Shown here piece after piece: positions 16,035-24,157 of a DNA stretch of 64,000 bases (position 1 is its first letter; every line of letters starts with the position of its first letter). Origin of the DNA: Nocardioides sp. (GTDB lineage: Bacteria; Actinomycetota; Actinomycetes; Propionibacteriales; Nocardioidaceae); contig JAUYLL010000112.1 of the NCBI GenBank assembly GCA_030698375.1, forward strand, positions 1 to 64,000, read 5' to 3'. Position numbers and translations under genes: made by a program. Below the pieces are notes generated by a model. It had not been told where the DNA came from. It was given only the letters and a program-made list of their open reading frames with translations, and made no database searches.

Positions 16035-16123
16035 CCATGGTCGGTTCCTGCCAGACGCGGGGCGCCGCCTCATAACACGGAGGAGCCCCTCGGGTTCCCT
16101 GAACGGAAGGAGAGGTGAGACCC

Positions 16124-16378
16124 ATGTACGGCAACGGATGGGGCATGGGCTGGATGTTCATGTGGCCGATCATCATCCTCGTAGTCGTCCTCGTCGTGGT
16201 GCTGCTGGTTCGCGGCAGCGACGGAGGCACGAACCGCAGCAGTGGCAGCGCGCCACCGCCTGGACCGGCGACCGGGAGAACTCGAGCGCAAGAGATCCTC
16301 GACGAGCGCTACGCCCGTGGCGAGCTCACCGACGAGGAGTACCAGGACCGTCTCCGACGGCTCCGAGACGCCGGATGA
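16124..16378 (+). CDS. Small SHOCT-domain membrane protein
   Basis: This 84-residue protein has a Trp/Met-rich N-terminus (MYGNGWGMGWMFMW) leading into one long helix (PIIILVVVLVVVLLV), a Ser/Pro linker and a SHOCT motif (AQEILDERYARGELTDEEYQ). ATG 16124 lies 11 bases after AAGGAG; a GTG at 16115 is too close to it. The Met-rich start next to a multicopper oxidase hints at copper binding at the membrane surface, which is inference. Confidence 0.8.
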   Translation: MYGNGWGMGWMFMWPIIILVVVLVVVLLVRGSDGGTNRSSGSAPPPGPATGRTRAQEILDERYARGELTDEEYQDRLRRLRDAG

Positions 16379-16469
16379 GAGGAATCCGAGGATGACCACC
16401 GTGATGAGTGGCTGATCGCGGAGCACAGACCAGGTTCAACCGGTGGACACCGCAGCCCGAGCAAGATTG

Positions 16470-17822
16470 CTAGAGCATCGAGCCCAGGTCGGACCCGACG
16501 GTGGGGTAGGCGGCTGTGGCAGATTTGAGCTGGCGGGTGGTGAGGCCGAGCTTGATGGCCAGGCCGAGGGTGTTGATCAGTTCGCCGTACTCAGGCCCGA
16601 GGAGATGTGCTCCGACGATTTGGTCGTTCGACTGGTCGATGAGGATCTTCGCGGCTGCGGTTGTCTCGCCTATCCGGTAGTTGGAATACCAGCCGCTGGT
16701 GTCGGTATAGCGGACGGCGAGGTCGATTCCGTGAGCGCTGGCTTCGGACTCGAGCATGCCGACGCGGGTAAGTTCGGGGATGGTGAAGACCGCTGTGGGG
16801 ATGCCTGCGTAGTCCGGGGTCGTGGTGGTGCCCTTGATCATGTTGGAAGCGGCGACCTTGGCTTCGGAGACTGCGACCGGGGTGAGTGGCATCCCTTCGG
16901 TGTCGGCGGAGTCGCCGGCGGCCCAGACGGCGTGGTTCGTCGTGCTCTGCAGGTGGTCGGCCACCCTGATGCCGTGCTCACCCCATTCAACGTCGGCGGC
17001 GTCGAGGCCTAGGTCGGCCAGCTCCGCGACGCGTCCCGCGCCGTGGACGACGAGGTCGGTCTCGATCGTCTCCTGAGCGCCCGCATGCTCGAGGGTGACC
17101 TGGTAGCCACCGTTGGCCGGCTGCACGTCGACGATGGTGGCGGTGCGGCGCAGGTCGACGCCGACCTCGCGGCCGCGGTTGACCAGCAGCTCGACAAGAT
17201 CGGGGTCGAAGTTCTTCAGCGGACGCTCGCCGCGGTCGACGATGACCGCCGAGCTGCCGGCCCGGGTCGCGATGTGGGCGAACTCGAAGGAGATGAAACC
17301 GCCACCGACGAACAGGATACGAGGAGGCAGGCTCTCGAGGTCCAGGAAGCCGGTGCTGTCGATCAGGTGCTCGTGTCCCGGGAACTCGAGGGGACGGGGC
17401 CGGGCGCCCGTGGCGACCAGGAAGCGGTTGGCCTCGTAGGAGTCGCCGTCGATCTCCAGCTGGCGTGGACCGGTGAACCTGGCGTGGCCATGCAAAGTGG
17501 TGACGCCGCTGCCGGTCAGGCCGTCCTCCATGCTTCGTGGGACTGGGTCGGTGAAGCCATGCTTGTGCTTCATCAGGTCCGCCCAGTTGATCGACAGCTC
17601 CGCGTCGTCGATGCCCTTGCCGCGCATCAAACGAGCGCTGTCGATGATCTCGGCACCGCGGCGCAGGATCTTCTTCGGGTCGCACCCCCGCAACGCACAC
17701 GTACCCCCGTAGGGAAGCTCGTCGACGATGGCTACCGCCCATCCCTGATCTGCGCATTTGTTGGCGGCTGCGACACCGGCCATGCCGGCGCCGATGACGA
17801 TGAGGTCGTAGCGATGAGTCAT
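16470..17822 (-). CDS. MerA/dihydrolipoamide dehydrogenase-like flavoprotein
   Basis: This 450-residue pyridine nucleotide-disulfide oxidoreductase has an N-terminal FAD motif (IVIGAGMAGVAAAN), a redox pair in GGTCALRGCDPKK (about residues 40-52), the second Rossmann motif VGGGFISFEFAHIATRAG, and the FAD-closing WAAGDSADTEGM. The C-terminal interface, where classical enzymes carry HPTxxE, reads AAYPTVGSDLGS, so the usual His acid-base is replaced by Tyr. That argues against a standard disulfide substrate. ATG 17822 follows AAGGAAGG. There is no MerA N-terminal HMA domain and no mer genes. The physiological acceptor is unknown. Confidence 0.85.
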   Translation of the reverse strand: MTHRYDLIVIGAGMAGVAAANKCADQGWAVAIVDELPYGGTCALRGCDPKKILRRGAEIIDSARLMRGKGIDDAELSINWADLMKHKHGFTDPVPRSMEDGLTGSGVTTLHGHARFTGPRQLEIDGDSYEANRFLVATGARPRPLEFPGHEHLIDSTGFLDLESLPPRILFVGGGFISFEFAHIATRAGSSAVIVDRGERPLKNFDPDLVELLVNRGREVGVDLRRTATIVDVQPANGGYQVTLEHAGAQETIETDLVVHGAGRVAELADLGLDAADVEWGEHGIRVADHLQSTTNHAVWAAGDSADTEGMPLTPVAVSEAKVAASNMIKGTTTTPDYAGIPTAVFTIPELTRVGMLESEASAHGIDLAVRYTDTSGWYSNYRIGETTAAAKILIDQSNDQIVGAHLLGPEYGELINTLGLAIKLGLTTRQLKSATAAYPTVGSDLGSML

Positions 17823-18073
17823 CTGTGGCCTTCCTTGGCGGAGTTGTCGGCGGCGCCGCGGCGGCCGGGATGCAACGTTCTCAATGCTCATCCTCCCGCT
17901 GGTGTCGACGCCCACTCCTCAGCGCCTTTCGCTGGGTAGCAACGTGGCCTGTTCGGGCCATCGGTCCGCAGTGCCAAGGATGGCCCGCGCGGTCGATGCG
18001 TCGGGACCTGGTGGCGTACGACGCTCTTGGTAGCCGGGCCACCGTGGAACGGCACACTGAATGAGGAGCCGAC

Positions 18074-18298
18074 ATGCCTTTCATCGAGGTCAACGTCATC
18101 AAGGACGTCTTCACCCCTGAGCAGAAGAACCAGATCATCACCAGCCTGACCGACGCGATGGTCAGCATCGAGGGCGAGAACATGCGGCCCGTCACGTGGT
18201 GCGTCGTCCACGAGGTCGCGAGCGGCGACTGGGGCATCGCGGGGAACGCGCTGACGACCGCCGACGTGCGGGCGCTGGCGGCTGGAGCCGGCGTCTGA
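18074..18298 (+). CDS. 4-Oxalocrotonate tautomerase-family protein
   Basis: This 74-residue protein begins MPFIEVNVIKDVFTPEQK, so after Met removal Pro1 is the catalytic base of the tautomerase superfamily. The family's C-terminal beta strand and helix follow. ATG 18074 has GAGGAG nearby. It lies nine bases before the LuxR-type regulator gene, and the two probably form a transcription unit. The natural substrate is unknown; such small tautomerases often act in aromatic or halogenated compound breakdown. Confidence 0.82.
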   Translation: MPFIEVNVIKDVFTPEQKNQIITSLTDAMVSIEGENMRPVTWCVVHEVASGDWGIAGNALTTADVRALAAGAGV

Positions 18299-18306
18299 GC
18301 CTTGCC

Positions 18307-19920
18307 GTGATCACCACCGACCGCGATCCTGGGCTGGTGGGGACATCGGACGACTGGCTCGTCGCGGCTGCGGAGCTCGGGGCCGGTCGCTGGGTGCATG
18401 CGGCCGAGCTCTTCGCGGCGTTGGCCACCGCGACCGACGACCCCAAGGCGCACGAGGGCCTTGCACAGGCGGCCTGGTGGCTCGATGACGCCGACACCAC
18501 ACTCGGCGCCCGCGAAGCCGCGTATCGCGGCTTCCGAGCAGCGGGGGAGGACCGGGGCGCAGCACGCGCAGCGGTCTCGCTCGGCTACGACTCCATGCTC
18601 TTCGGCAAGGGGATCGCGGTCGGGCGGGGCTGGCTCGCGCGAGCGTCGGACCTGCTCGGTGAGCGGGTCGACGTCCCCGAAGCCGGCTGGCTCGCCGTAC
18701 GCCAGGCCGAGGTCGCGCTCAATGTCGACCACGACGCCGCCACGGCCCTCAACGCCGCGACCAGGGCCGAGGACATCGGCCGAGACACCGCGGATGGGGA
18801 CCTGGTGATCGTCGGCCGCGCATTGGCCGGGCTCGCAACCGTTCGGCTGGGCGACGTGAGTCCCGGCATGGCGCTGCTGGACTCCGCCGCGGCAGCGGCC
18901 ACCGCCGGTGACGTCGACAATCTCATGTGGATCGGCAAGGTCTGTTGCTGGTTGATCAGCGCCTGCCAGGAGACCCACGACCTCGGCCGCGCCAGCGACT
19001 GGTGCGCCCGTGTCGAGGACATCTGCGTGAGGAGGGAGCTGGCGCCACTGTTCGCCGTCTGCCGTACTCAGCACGCGTCCATCCTTCTCGCCAGCGGCAA
19101 CTCGCAGGACGCCGAGGCGGCCCTGGTCGAGGTGTTGAGCCGCCTCAAGCAGTCGCGCCGCCTCAGCCGACTCGATGCCGTGGCTCAGCTTGGTGAGGTA
19201 CGCCGACGGCAGGGCCGGCTCGCCGAGGCCGAGGACCTGCTGCGGCAGGCGGGGTACCTCTCCCCGGCCGTGACCAGCCTGGCCCAGCTCCGGCTGGATG
19301 GTGGGGATGCGGAGCGTGCCTGGTCGATCATCGCCGAGCTGCTCCGAGCGATCCCGACCGAGCAGCTGCTCGAACGCGTCGATGCCCTGGCCGTCGCCGT
19401 AGCTGCAGGCGCCGCGTCGGGACGGGTGGACGAGGCCCGTGCGGCGGCGCGGGAGCTACGCCGCATCGCCACCAGGATCGGCACCCCCGCTCTCGCTGCG
19501 CACGCGGATGCTGGGGACGCTCGCCTGGCAGACCAGGAGCGCGCCGTCGAGCTGTGGCAGGACGCCGTACGGCATTTTCACGTCGCAGGCCTGGCCTTCG
19601 ACGAGGCGGACGCGCGGCTGGAGCTCGCCGCGGCCCTGCGCCAGGCGGGAGACGACGAGGGCGCGCGTGAAGAGAAGACGCAGGCGCTTGCGGTGCTCGC
19701 GCCACTCCGCGTGAGCTCCGTCGATGCTGGCCCTCTCACGGAGCGTCAGACCGAGGTGCTTCGACTCATCGCGCGGGGGCTCAGCAACACGGAGATCGCG
19801 GCGCAGCTGCACCTCAGCGAACACACCGTGCACCGTCACATCGCAAACATCTACAACGCCCTCGACCTCAGCTCACGCGCAGCGGCTGCGGCGTACGCCG
19901 TCGGCCACGGGCTGGGCTAA
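18307..19920 (+). CDS. LuxR-family regulator with TPR-like helical core
   Basis: This protein is about 537 residues. Residues 1-460 are Ala-rich helical repeats of TPR type. The C-terminal LuxR helix-turn-helix (about 475-535) reads LTERQTEVLRLIARGLSNTEIAAQLHLSEHTVHRHIANIY in overlapping parts. No ATPase P-loop is seen, unlike the larger regulator at 24158-26878. GTG 18307 is chosen because the tautomerase stops at 18298; the ribosome site is weak and the start uncertain. It is one of two candidates to read the 17-bp palindromes found from 20067 onward, including the one just downstream in front of aqpZ. Confidence 0.85.
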   Translation: MITTDRDPGLVGTSDDWLVAAAELGAGRWVHAAELFAALATATDDPKAHEGLAQAAWWLDDADTTLGAREAAYRGFRAAGEDRGAARAAVSLGYDSMLFGKGIAVGRGWLARASDLLGERVDVPEAGWLAVRQAEVALNVDHDAATALNAATRAEDIGRDTADGDLVIVGRALAGLATVRLGDVSPGMALLDSAAAAATAGDVDNLMWIGKVCCWLISACQETHDLGRASDWCARVEDICVRRELAPLFAVCRTQHASILLASGNSQDAEAALVEVLSRLKQSRRLSRLDAVAQLGEVRRRQGRLAEAEDLLRQAGYLSPAVTSLAQLRLDGGDAERAWSIIAELLRAIPTEQLLERVDALAVAVAAGAASGRVDEARAAARELRRIATRIGTPALAAHADAGDARLADQERAVELWQDAVRHFHVAGLAFDEADARLELAAALRQAGDDEGAREEKTQALAVLAPLRVSSVDAGPLTERQTEVLRLIARGLSNTEIAAQLHLSEHTVHRHIANIYNALDLSSRAAAAAYAVGHGLG

Positions 19921-20066
19921 GGAGCCGCTGACCGATCAGTCCGTCATGACCTGGTCCGGCGGGATGCCGCGTGGTCTGTTCCGGGGCGTCCGAACCTTCA
20001 CACTGACACCGACAGGTTCGCCGGGTTTCGTCACTTTCGGGTGGCCTTAGGGGGCGTCACCCGCGT

Positions 20067-20112
20067 TCACCCCCAGCAGGTGAGGTGTGGCTGGTCCGAG
20101 CCTCCTTATGGT
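20067..20112 (+). promoter_or_regulatory. Palindrome site A and leaderless promoter of aqpZ
   Basis: TCACCCCCAGCAGGTGA (20067-20083) is an inverted repeat (TCACC-N7-GGTGA). The -10 element TATGGT begins 24 bases after its last base (20107-20112), and six bases later comes the ATG of aqpZ (20119), so the transcript is probably leaderless. The palindrome is centred near -44, the place for an activator overlapping a poor -35 region. Confidence 0.6.
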
Positions 20113-20118
20113 CGCGGC

Positions 20119-20865
20119 ATGAGTCACTCCTACAGTCGGGCGCAACGGCTTGTCGCAGAGTTCGCAGGGACCTTCGTCCTCGTCTTCGGTGGGGTGGGCA
20201 GCGCAGTCCTGGCGGCGGGCGTGCCCGACGTCGGTATCGGCTACCTCGGCGTCGCCCTGGCCTTCGGGTTGTCCGTCCTGGCCATGGCTTATGCAGTGGG
20301 CCACGTGAGCGGCGGGCACTTCAACCCGGCGGTGACGGTGGGGCTCGCCACAGCGCGCAGGTTCGCGTGGCGCGACGTGCCGGCGTACGTCGCGGTGCAG
20401 GTGGTGGCCGCGTCCGCCGCGGCCCTGGTTCTCTTCGGCGTCGCGACCGGCAAGGAAGGCTTCGACGCCGTGGGTACGGGCTTCGCCACGAACGGGTTCG
20501 GGGAACGCTCTCCCGGCGGGTACTCGCTCCTTTCAGTCTTGCTGGTCGAGGTCGTGCTGACCGCGGTCTTCCTCTACGTGATCCTCGGGACCACCGACAC
20601 CCGTGCCCCCAAGGGGTTCGCCCCCCTGGCAATCGGGCTCTCGCTCACCCTGATCCACCTGGTGAGCATCCCCGTCAGCAACACCTCGGTGAACCCGGCT
20701 CGTTCGACCGGGCCTGCACTCTTCGCCGGTGGTGAGGCACTGGGCCAGCTCTGGCTCTTCTGGCTGGCGCCACTGGCGGGGGCGCTGATCGCTGGAGCGA
20801 CGTACCGCCTGCTCCTCGGCAGGTCTGCGGAGCCGGCGCCGCTGCGCGTCGCGACCGAGGCCTGA
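20119..20865 (+). CDS. aqpZ: Aquaporin Z-like water channel
   Basis: This 248-residue MIP-family channel has six predicted helices and both half-helix motifs, [11 protein letters not shown] (residue 66) and [11 protein letters not shown] (residue 189). The selectivity-filter His (LIHLVS) and Arg (NPARS) fit a water-selective AqpZ rather than a glycerol facilitator. It begins at a leaderless ATG directly after site A. Control by the 17-bp palindrome together with the sulfatase operon suggests a shared envelope or osmotic response. Confidence 0.9.
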   Translation: MSHSYSRAQRLVAEFAGTFVLVFGGVGSAVLAAGVPDVGIGYLGVALAFGLSVLAMAYAVGHVSGGHFNPAVTVGLATARRFAWRDVPAYVAVQVVAASAAALVLFGVATGKEGFDAVGTGFATNGFGERSPGGYSLLSVLLVEVVLTAVFLYVILGTTDTRAPKGFAPLAIGLSLTLIHLVSIPVSNTSVNPARSTGPALFAGGEALGQLWLFWLAPLAGALIAGATYRLLLGRSAEPAPLRVATEA

Positions 20866-20932
20866 GGAGTCAAGCGGAGGACCGGGGTCGACCTGTTCCT
20901 CGGTGGGCTGCCGGTGCTCTCCGGGCGGCCAC

Positions 20933-20978
20933 TCACCCCCAACAGGTGAGGCCTGACGCCTCCTCACCGTCCTAGCGT
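20933..20978 (+). promoter_or_regulatory. Palindrome site B and promoter of the sulfatase operon
   Basis: TCACCCCCAACAGGTGA (20933-20949) differs from site A by one base. TAGCGT (20973-20978) begins 24 bases after it, exactly as at site A. Transcription would start near 20985, leaving a leader of about 47 bases before the sulfatase ATG, which has its own GAGGAG ribosome site. Confidence 0.6.
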
Positions 20979-21031
20979 GGACAGTCCACCGCTGACCGTC
21001 CGGTCCGGGAAGAGGCGTCGAGGAGACTCCC

Positions 21032-22531
21032 ATGGCCATAGCCCCCAACATCCTGGTCATCTGGGGCGATGACATCGGCATCAGCAACCTCAGCTGTTAC
21101 AGCGACGGCCTGGTGGGCTACCGCACTCCGCACATCGACCGCATCGCCGCCGAGGGTGCTCGCTTCACCGACTACTACGGCGAGCAGAGCTGCACCGCCG
21201 GTCGGGCCGCCTTCATCACTGGTCAGAACCCCTACCGCACCGGGATGACGAAGGTCGGCATGCCCGGTGCCGACATTGGGCTGCGGAACGAGGACCCCAC
21301 CATCGCGACCGCGCTCAAGGCACGGGGCTACCGCACCGGGCAGTTCGGCAAGAACCATCTGGGCGACCGGGACGAGTTCCTGCCCACCGCCCACGGCTTC
21401 GACGAGTTCTTCGGCAACCTCTATCACCTCAACGCCGAGGAGGAGCCGGAGCTCGATGACTACCCGAGCGAGGAGGACTTCCCGGCCTTCCGCAAGGACT
21501 TCGGCCCCCGCGGGGTCATCCATGCGTGGGCCGGTGAGGACGGCACCCAGCGAATCGAGGACACCGGGCCGCTGACCAAGGAGCGGATGAAGACCATCGA
21601 CGACGAGGTGGTGCCGGTCGCCCTGGACTTCATGACCGCGGCGAAGGCCGCCGACGAACCGTTCTTCGTGTGGCTCAACACCACGCACATGCACTTCCGC
21701 ACGCACGCGAAGGACGGCAGCCGTGGCAGGGCCGGCCGCTGGCAGTCGGAGTACCACGACACGATGTGCGACCACGACGACCTCGTGGGTACCGTGCTCG
21801 CCTTCCTGGACGAGAACGGGCTCGCCGAGGACACCATCGTCATTTACTCCACCGACAACGGCCCGCACATGAACACCTGGCCCGACGCCGGCATGACGCC
21901 GTTCCGCAACGAGAAGAACTCCAACTGGGAGGGCGCCTACCGGGTGCCCGCGATGATCCGGTGGCCCGGGCGAATCCCCGAGGGACAGGTGCTCAACGGG
22001 ATCGTCAGCCACAACGACTGGTTCGTCACGCTGCTGGCCGCGGCGGGGGACACCGACGTCGCCGACCGTCTCAAGGCCGGCGCGGACCTCGGCGGGACGA
22101 CGTACAAGGTCCACCTCGACGGGCACAACCAGCTCGACTACGTCACTGGCGCCACCGACGTGAGTCCCCGACAGCACTTCTTCTACGTCTCCGACGACGG
22201 CGACCTGACCGCCATGCGCTACGACAACTGGAAGTTCGTCTTCCTCGAGCAGCGGGCCGTGGGCACCCTGAACGTCTGGGCGGAGCCCTACACGGAGCTG
22301 CGGGTCCCGAAGATCTTCAACCTCCGCACCGACCCCTACGAGCGGGCCGACATCACGTCCAACACCTACTACGACTGGCTGCTCGATCACGCCTGGGCCC
22401 TCGTGCCCGCACAGGCGTTCGTGGCGCGGATGCTCCAGACGCTGGTGGAGTACCCGCCGCGGCAGGAACCGGCCAGCTTCAACATCGACAAGGTGATGCA
22501 GAAGATGCGCGCCGGCGTCGCGAGCTCCTGA
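21032..22531 (+). CDS. Formylglycine-dependent sulfatase
   Basis: This 499-residue sulfatase has the activation motif CTAGRAAFITG. Cys54 would be converted to the catalytic formylglycine; Ala in place of Pro occurs in a known sulfatase subset. Metal and substrate residues appear in WGDDIG (near residue 11) and STDNGPH (near residue 271). There is no obvious signal peptide, so it may act in the cytosol or leave by another route. ATG 21032 follows GAGGAG. The gene for the activating enzyme follows five bases after the stop. The sulfated substrate is unknown. Confidence 0.9.
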   Translation: MAIAPNILVIWGDDIGISNLSCYSDGLVGYRTPHIDRIAAEGARFTDYYGEQSCTAGRAAFITGQNPYRTGMTKVGMPGADIGLRNEDPTIATALKARGYRTGQFGKNHLGDRDEFLPTAHGFDEFFGNLYHLNAEEEPELDDYPSEEDFPAFRKDFGPRGVIHAWAGEDGTQRIEDTGPLTKERMKTIDDEVVPVALDFMTAAKAADEPFFVWLNTTHMHFRTHAKDGSRGRAGRWQSEYHDTMCDHDDLVGTVLAFLDENGLAEDTIVIYSTDNGPHMNTWPDAGMTPFRNEKNSNWEGAYRVPAMIRWPGRIPEGQVLNGIVSHNDWFVTLLAAAGDTDVADRLKAGADLGGTTYKVHLDGHNQLDYVTGATDVSPRQHFFYVSDDGDLTAMRYDNWKFVFLEQRAVGTLNVWAEPYTELRVPKIFNLRTDPYERADITSNTYYDWLLDHAWALVPAQAFVARMLQTLVEYPPRQEPASFNIDKVMQKMRAGVASS

Positions 22532-22536
22532 GCGTC

Positions 22537-23499
22537 ATGGCCACCACCCGGCGGAGGTCGCGTGAGCGGGCCGCCCTGGCTGGCGGCGCCTTCACCATGG
22601 GGTCGGACGCGTTCTACCCCGAGGAGGCACCCGTGCGCCGGGTGCGGGTCAGCGGCTTCGCGATCGATCCGTACCCGGTGACCAACGAGCAGTTCGCCGC
22701 CTTCATCCGGGCCACCGGCTACGTGACCATCGCCGAGCGCCCGCTCGATCCGGCCGACTTCCCCGGAGCGCCCCCGGAGAACCTGCTGCCGGGCTCCATG
22801 GTCTTCACGCCGACGAGCGGGCCCGTCGACCTGCGGCACCTGTCCCAGTGGTGGACCTGGACGCCCGGTGCCTGCTGGAGCGCACCCGAGGGGCCCGGGA
22901 GCTCGGTCAGGCGCCGCCCCGACCACCCCGTCGTGCACGTCGCGTACGACGACGCGGCGGCGTACGCCGACTGGGTGGGTGCCAACCTGCCCACCGAGGC
23001 CGAGTGGGAGTACGCGGCCCGGGGCGGGCTCGAGGGCGCCCGCTACACGTGGGGTGACGAGGCACGACCGGACGGCCGGATCATGGCTAATAAGTGGGAC
23101 GGGCCGGACTTCCCCTGGCGCAGCACCCGGGAGAGCGGGTGGATCCGCACCTCGCCCGTCGGGTCGTTCCCGGCCAACGGGTTCGGCCTCTTCGACATGG
23201 CCGGCAACGTCTGGGAGTGGACCGACGACTGGTGGACCAACCAGCACCCCGACGACGCAGGCAGTCCGTGCTGCGTGCCGGAGAACCCGCGCGGGGGTGA
23301 CCTCGAGACGAGCTGTGACCCTCTGCAGCCGCAGTTCCGGGTCGGCCGCAAGGTCGTCAAGGGTGGCTCGCACCTGTGCGCCGACAGCTACTGTCGTCGG
23401 TACCGGCCGGCGGCGCGCCGCCCGCAGATGGTCGACACGGGCATGAGCCACGTGGGTTTCCGGTGCGTGGCGCGTCTCGGCTCGTCGGCCGACACGTGA
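22537..23499 (+). CDS. Formylglycine-generating enzyme (sulfatase activator)
   Basis: This 320-residue SUMF1/EgtB-fold protein is the usual length for bacterial FGE. Core motifs are GGAFTMGSD near residue 15, PVTNEQFAAFI, LPTEAEWEYAARGG, DMAGNVWEWTDDWW, and GGSHLCADSYCRRYRPAAR, whose Cys281 and Cys286 are the copper-binding active-site pair. It should oxidise the sulfatase Cys54 to formylglycine using oxygen. It lies five bases after the sulfatase in the same operon, so enzyme and activator are made together. The gene is intact. Confidence 0.92.
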   Translation: MATTRRRSRERAALAGGAFTMGSDAFYPEEAPVRRVRVSGFAIDPYPVTNEQFAAFIRATGYVTIAERPLDPADFPGAPPENLLPGSMVFTPTSGPVDLRHLSQWWTWTPGACWSAPEGPGSSVRRRPDHPVVHVAYDDAAAYADWVGANLPTEAEWEYAARGGLEGARYTWGDEARPDGRIMANKWDGPDFPWRSTRESGWIRTSPVGSFPANGFGLFDMAGNVWEWTDDWWTNQHPDDAGSPCCVPENPRGGDLETSCDPLQPQFRVGRKVVKGGSHLCADSYCRRYRPAARRPQMVDTGMSHVGFRCVARLGSSADT

Positions 23500-23525
23500 C
23501 ATCGCCACCAGCGCTCGACCGCCGA

Positions 23526-23726
23526 TCAGTCGGGGAGACGTCGTACCTCGACGACGCTGATCCCGAGATCGGCGAAGCGCGCCAGCAACGACGAGACGTC
23601 TGCCTCGTCCCGGACCGGTCCGAACAACGCCGTGCCACCCATCGGGAACGTGGAAGCCGACAGTCCTGGTAGTGCCGCAAGCACCGCCTCGGAGATCGAG
23701 CCCACGACGAGAAACTCGTAGCGCAT
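23526..23726 (-). CDS. Small conserved actinobacterial protein
   Basis: This 66-residue protein (MRYEFLVVGSISEAVLAALP, ending SVVEVRRLPD) has an alternating beta-alpha-beta pattern. Similar short proteins recur in actinobacteria without a known role. The start at 23726 has GGAGAGG a few bases upstream; an ATG at 23738 sits on that ribosome site and is less likely. It is convergent with the FGE gene and reads away from the long inverted repeat at 23803-23844. Confidence 0.6.
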   Translation of the reverse strand: MRYEFLVVGSISEAVLAALPGLSASTFPMGGTALFGPVRDEADVSSLLARFADLGISVVEVRRLPD

Positions 23727-23802
23727 CAGCCTCTCCATCTCCTTCTCTGTGTCGTCACGTCTCAGGACGACGATCCACCCCTTGGGCCCTCGCGACCTCG
23801 TG

Positions 23803-23849
23803 CGTTGCGGGTGATTCGGCCGGTACGTGCGATCACCCGCAACGGGGGA
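23803..23849. promoter_or_regulatory. Long inverted repeat containing palindrome site C
   Basis: CGTTGCGGGTGAT (23803-23815) and ATCACCCGCAACG (23832-23844) are perfect 13-bp inverted arms with a 16-base spacer. The right arm forms part of TCACCCGCAACGGGGGA (23833-23849), a match to the shared 17-bp motif. A weaker copy faces the other way. The arrangement suits a divergent control region for the small gene at 23526-23726 and the SHOCT remnant to the right. Confidence 0.55.
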
Positions 23850-23950
23850 GGGACGCCGGACGCTGCGTCCTACCTGGCTTGGCGGGCACCGCGACTCACG
23901 TGTCGAACAACGTCACGCGACGGCAACAGGCACGCTCGGGACTCGGCGGC

Positions 23951-24118
23951 GTGGCGCAGGACTACGGCGTGCCGCAGCCGGTGTATCCGCAGCCGGGACC
24001 GCCGGGCATCCGGACGCGACCTGACGGCGGTCCTCCAAGAGCTGGCTGTGCTGAAGCGCCAGGGCGTGCTCACCGACGCGGAGTTCGCCGCGGCGAAGCG
24101 GAAGCTCTGGGCTCGTAG
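23951..24118 (+). pseudogene. Frameshifted SHOCT-domain gene remnant
   Basis: One frame reads VAQDYGVPQPVYPQPGPPG, a Pro/Tyr-rich linker. The neighbouring frame continues with a clear SHOCT motif, VLQELAVLKRQGVLTDAEFA and AAKRKLW. A frameshift near 24010 separates them and no proper stop ends the SHOCT part before the convergent regulator gene. It may be an authentic short gene broken recently. A sequencing error is an alternative. Confidence 0.5.
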
Positions 24119-24157
24119 CCTCCGTCGTCGCCCGAACCACCTCGGCAGGCGGCGCGG

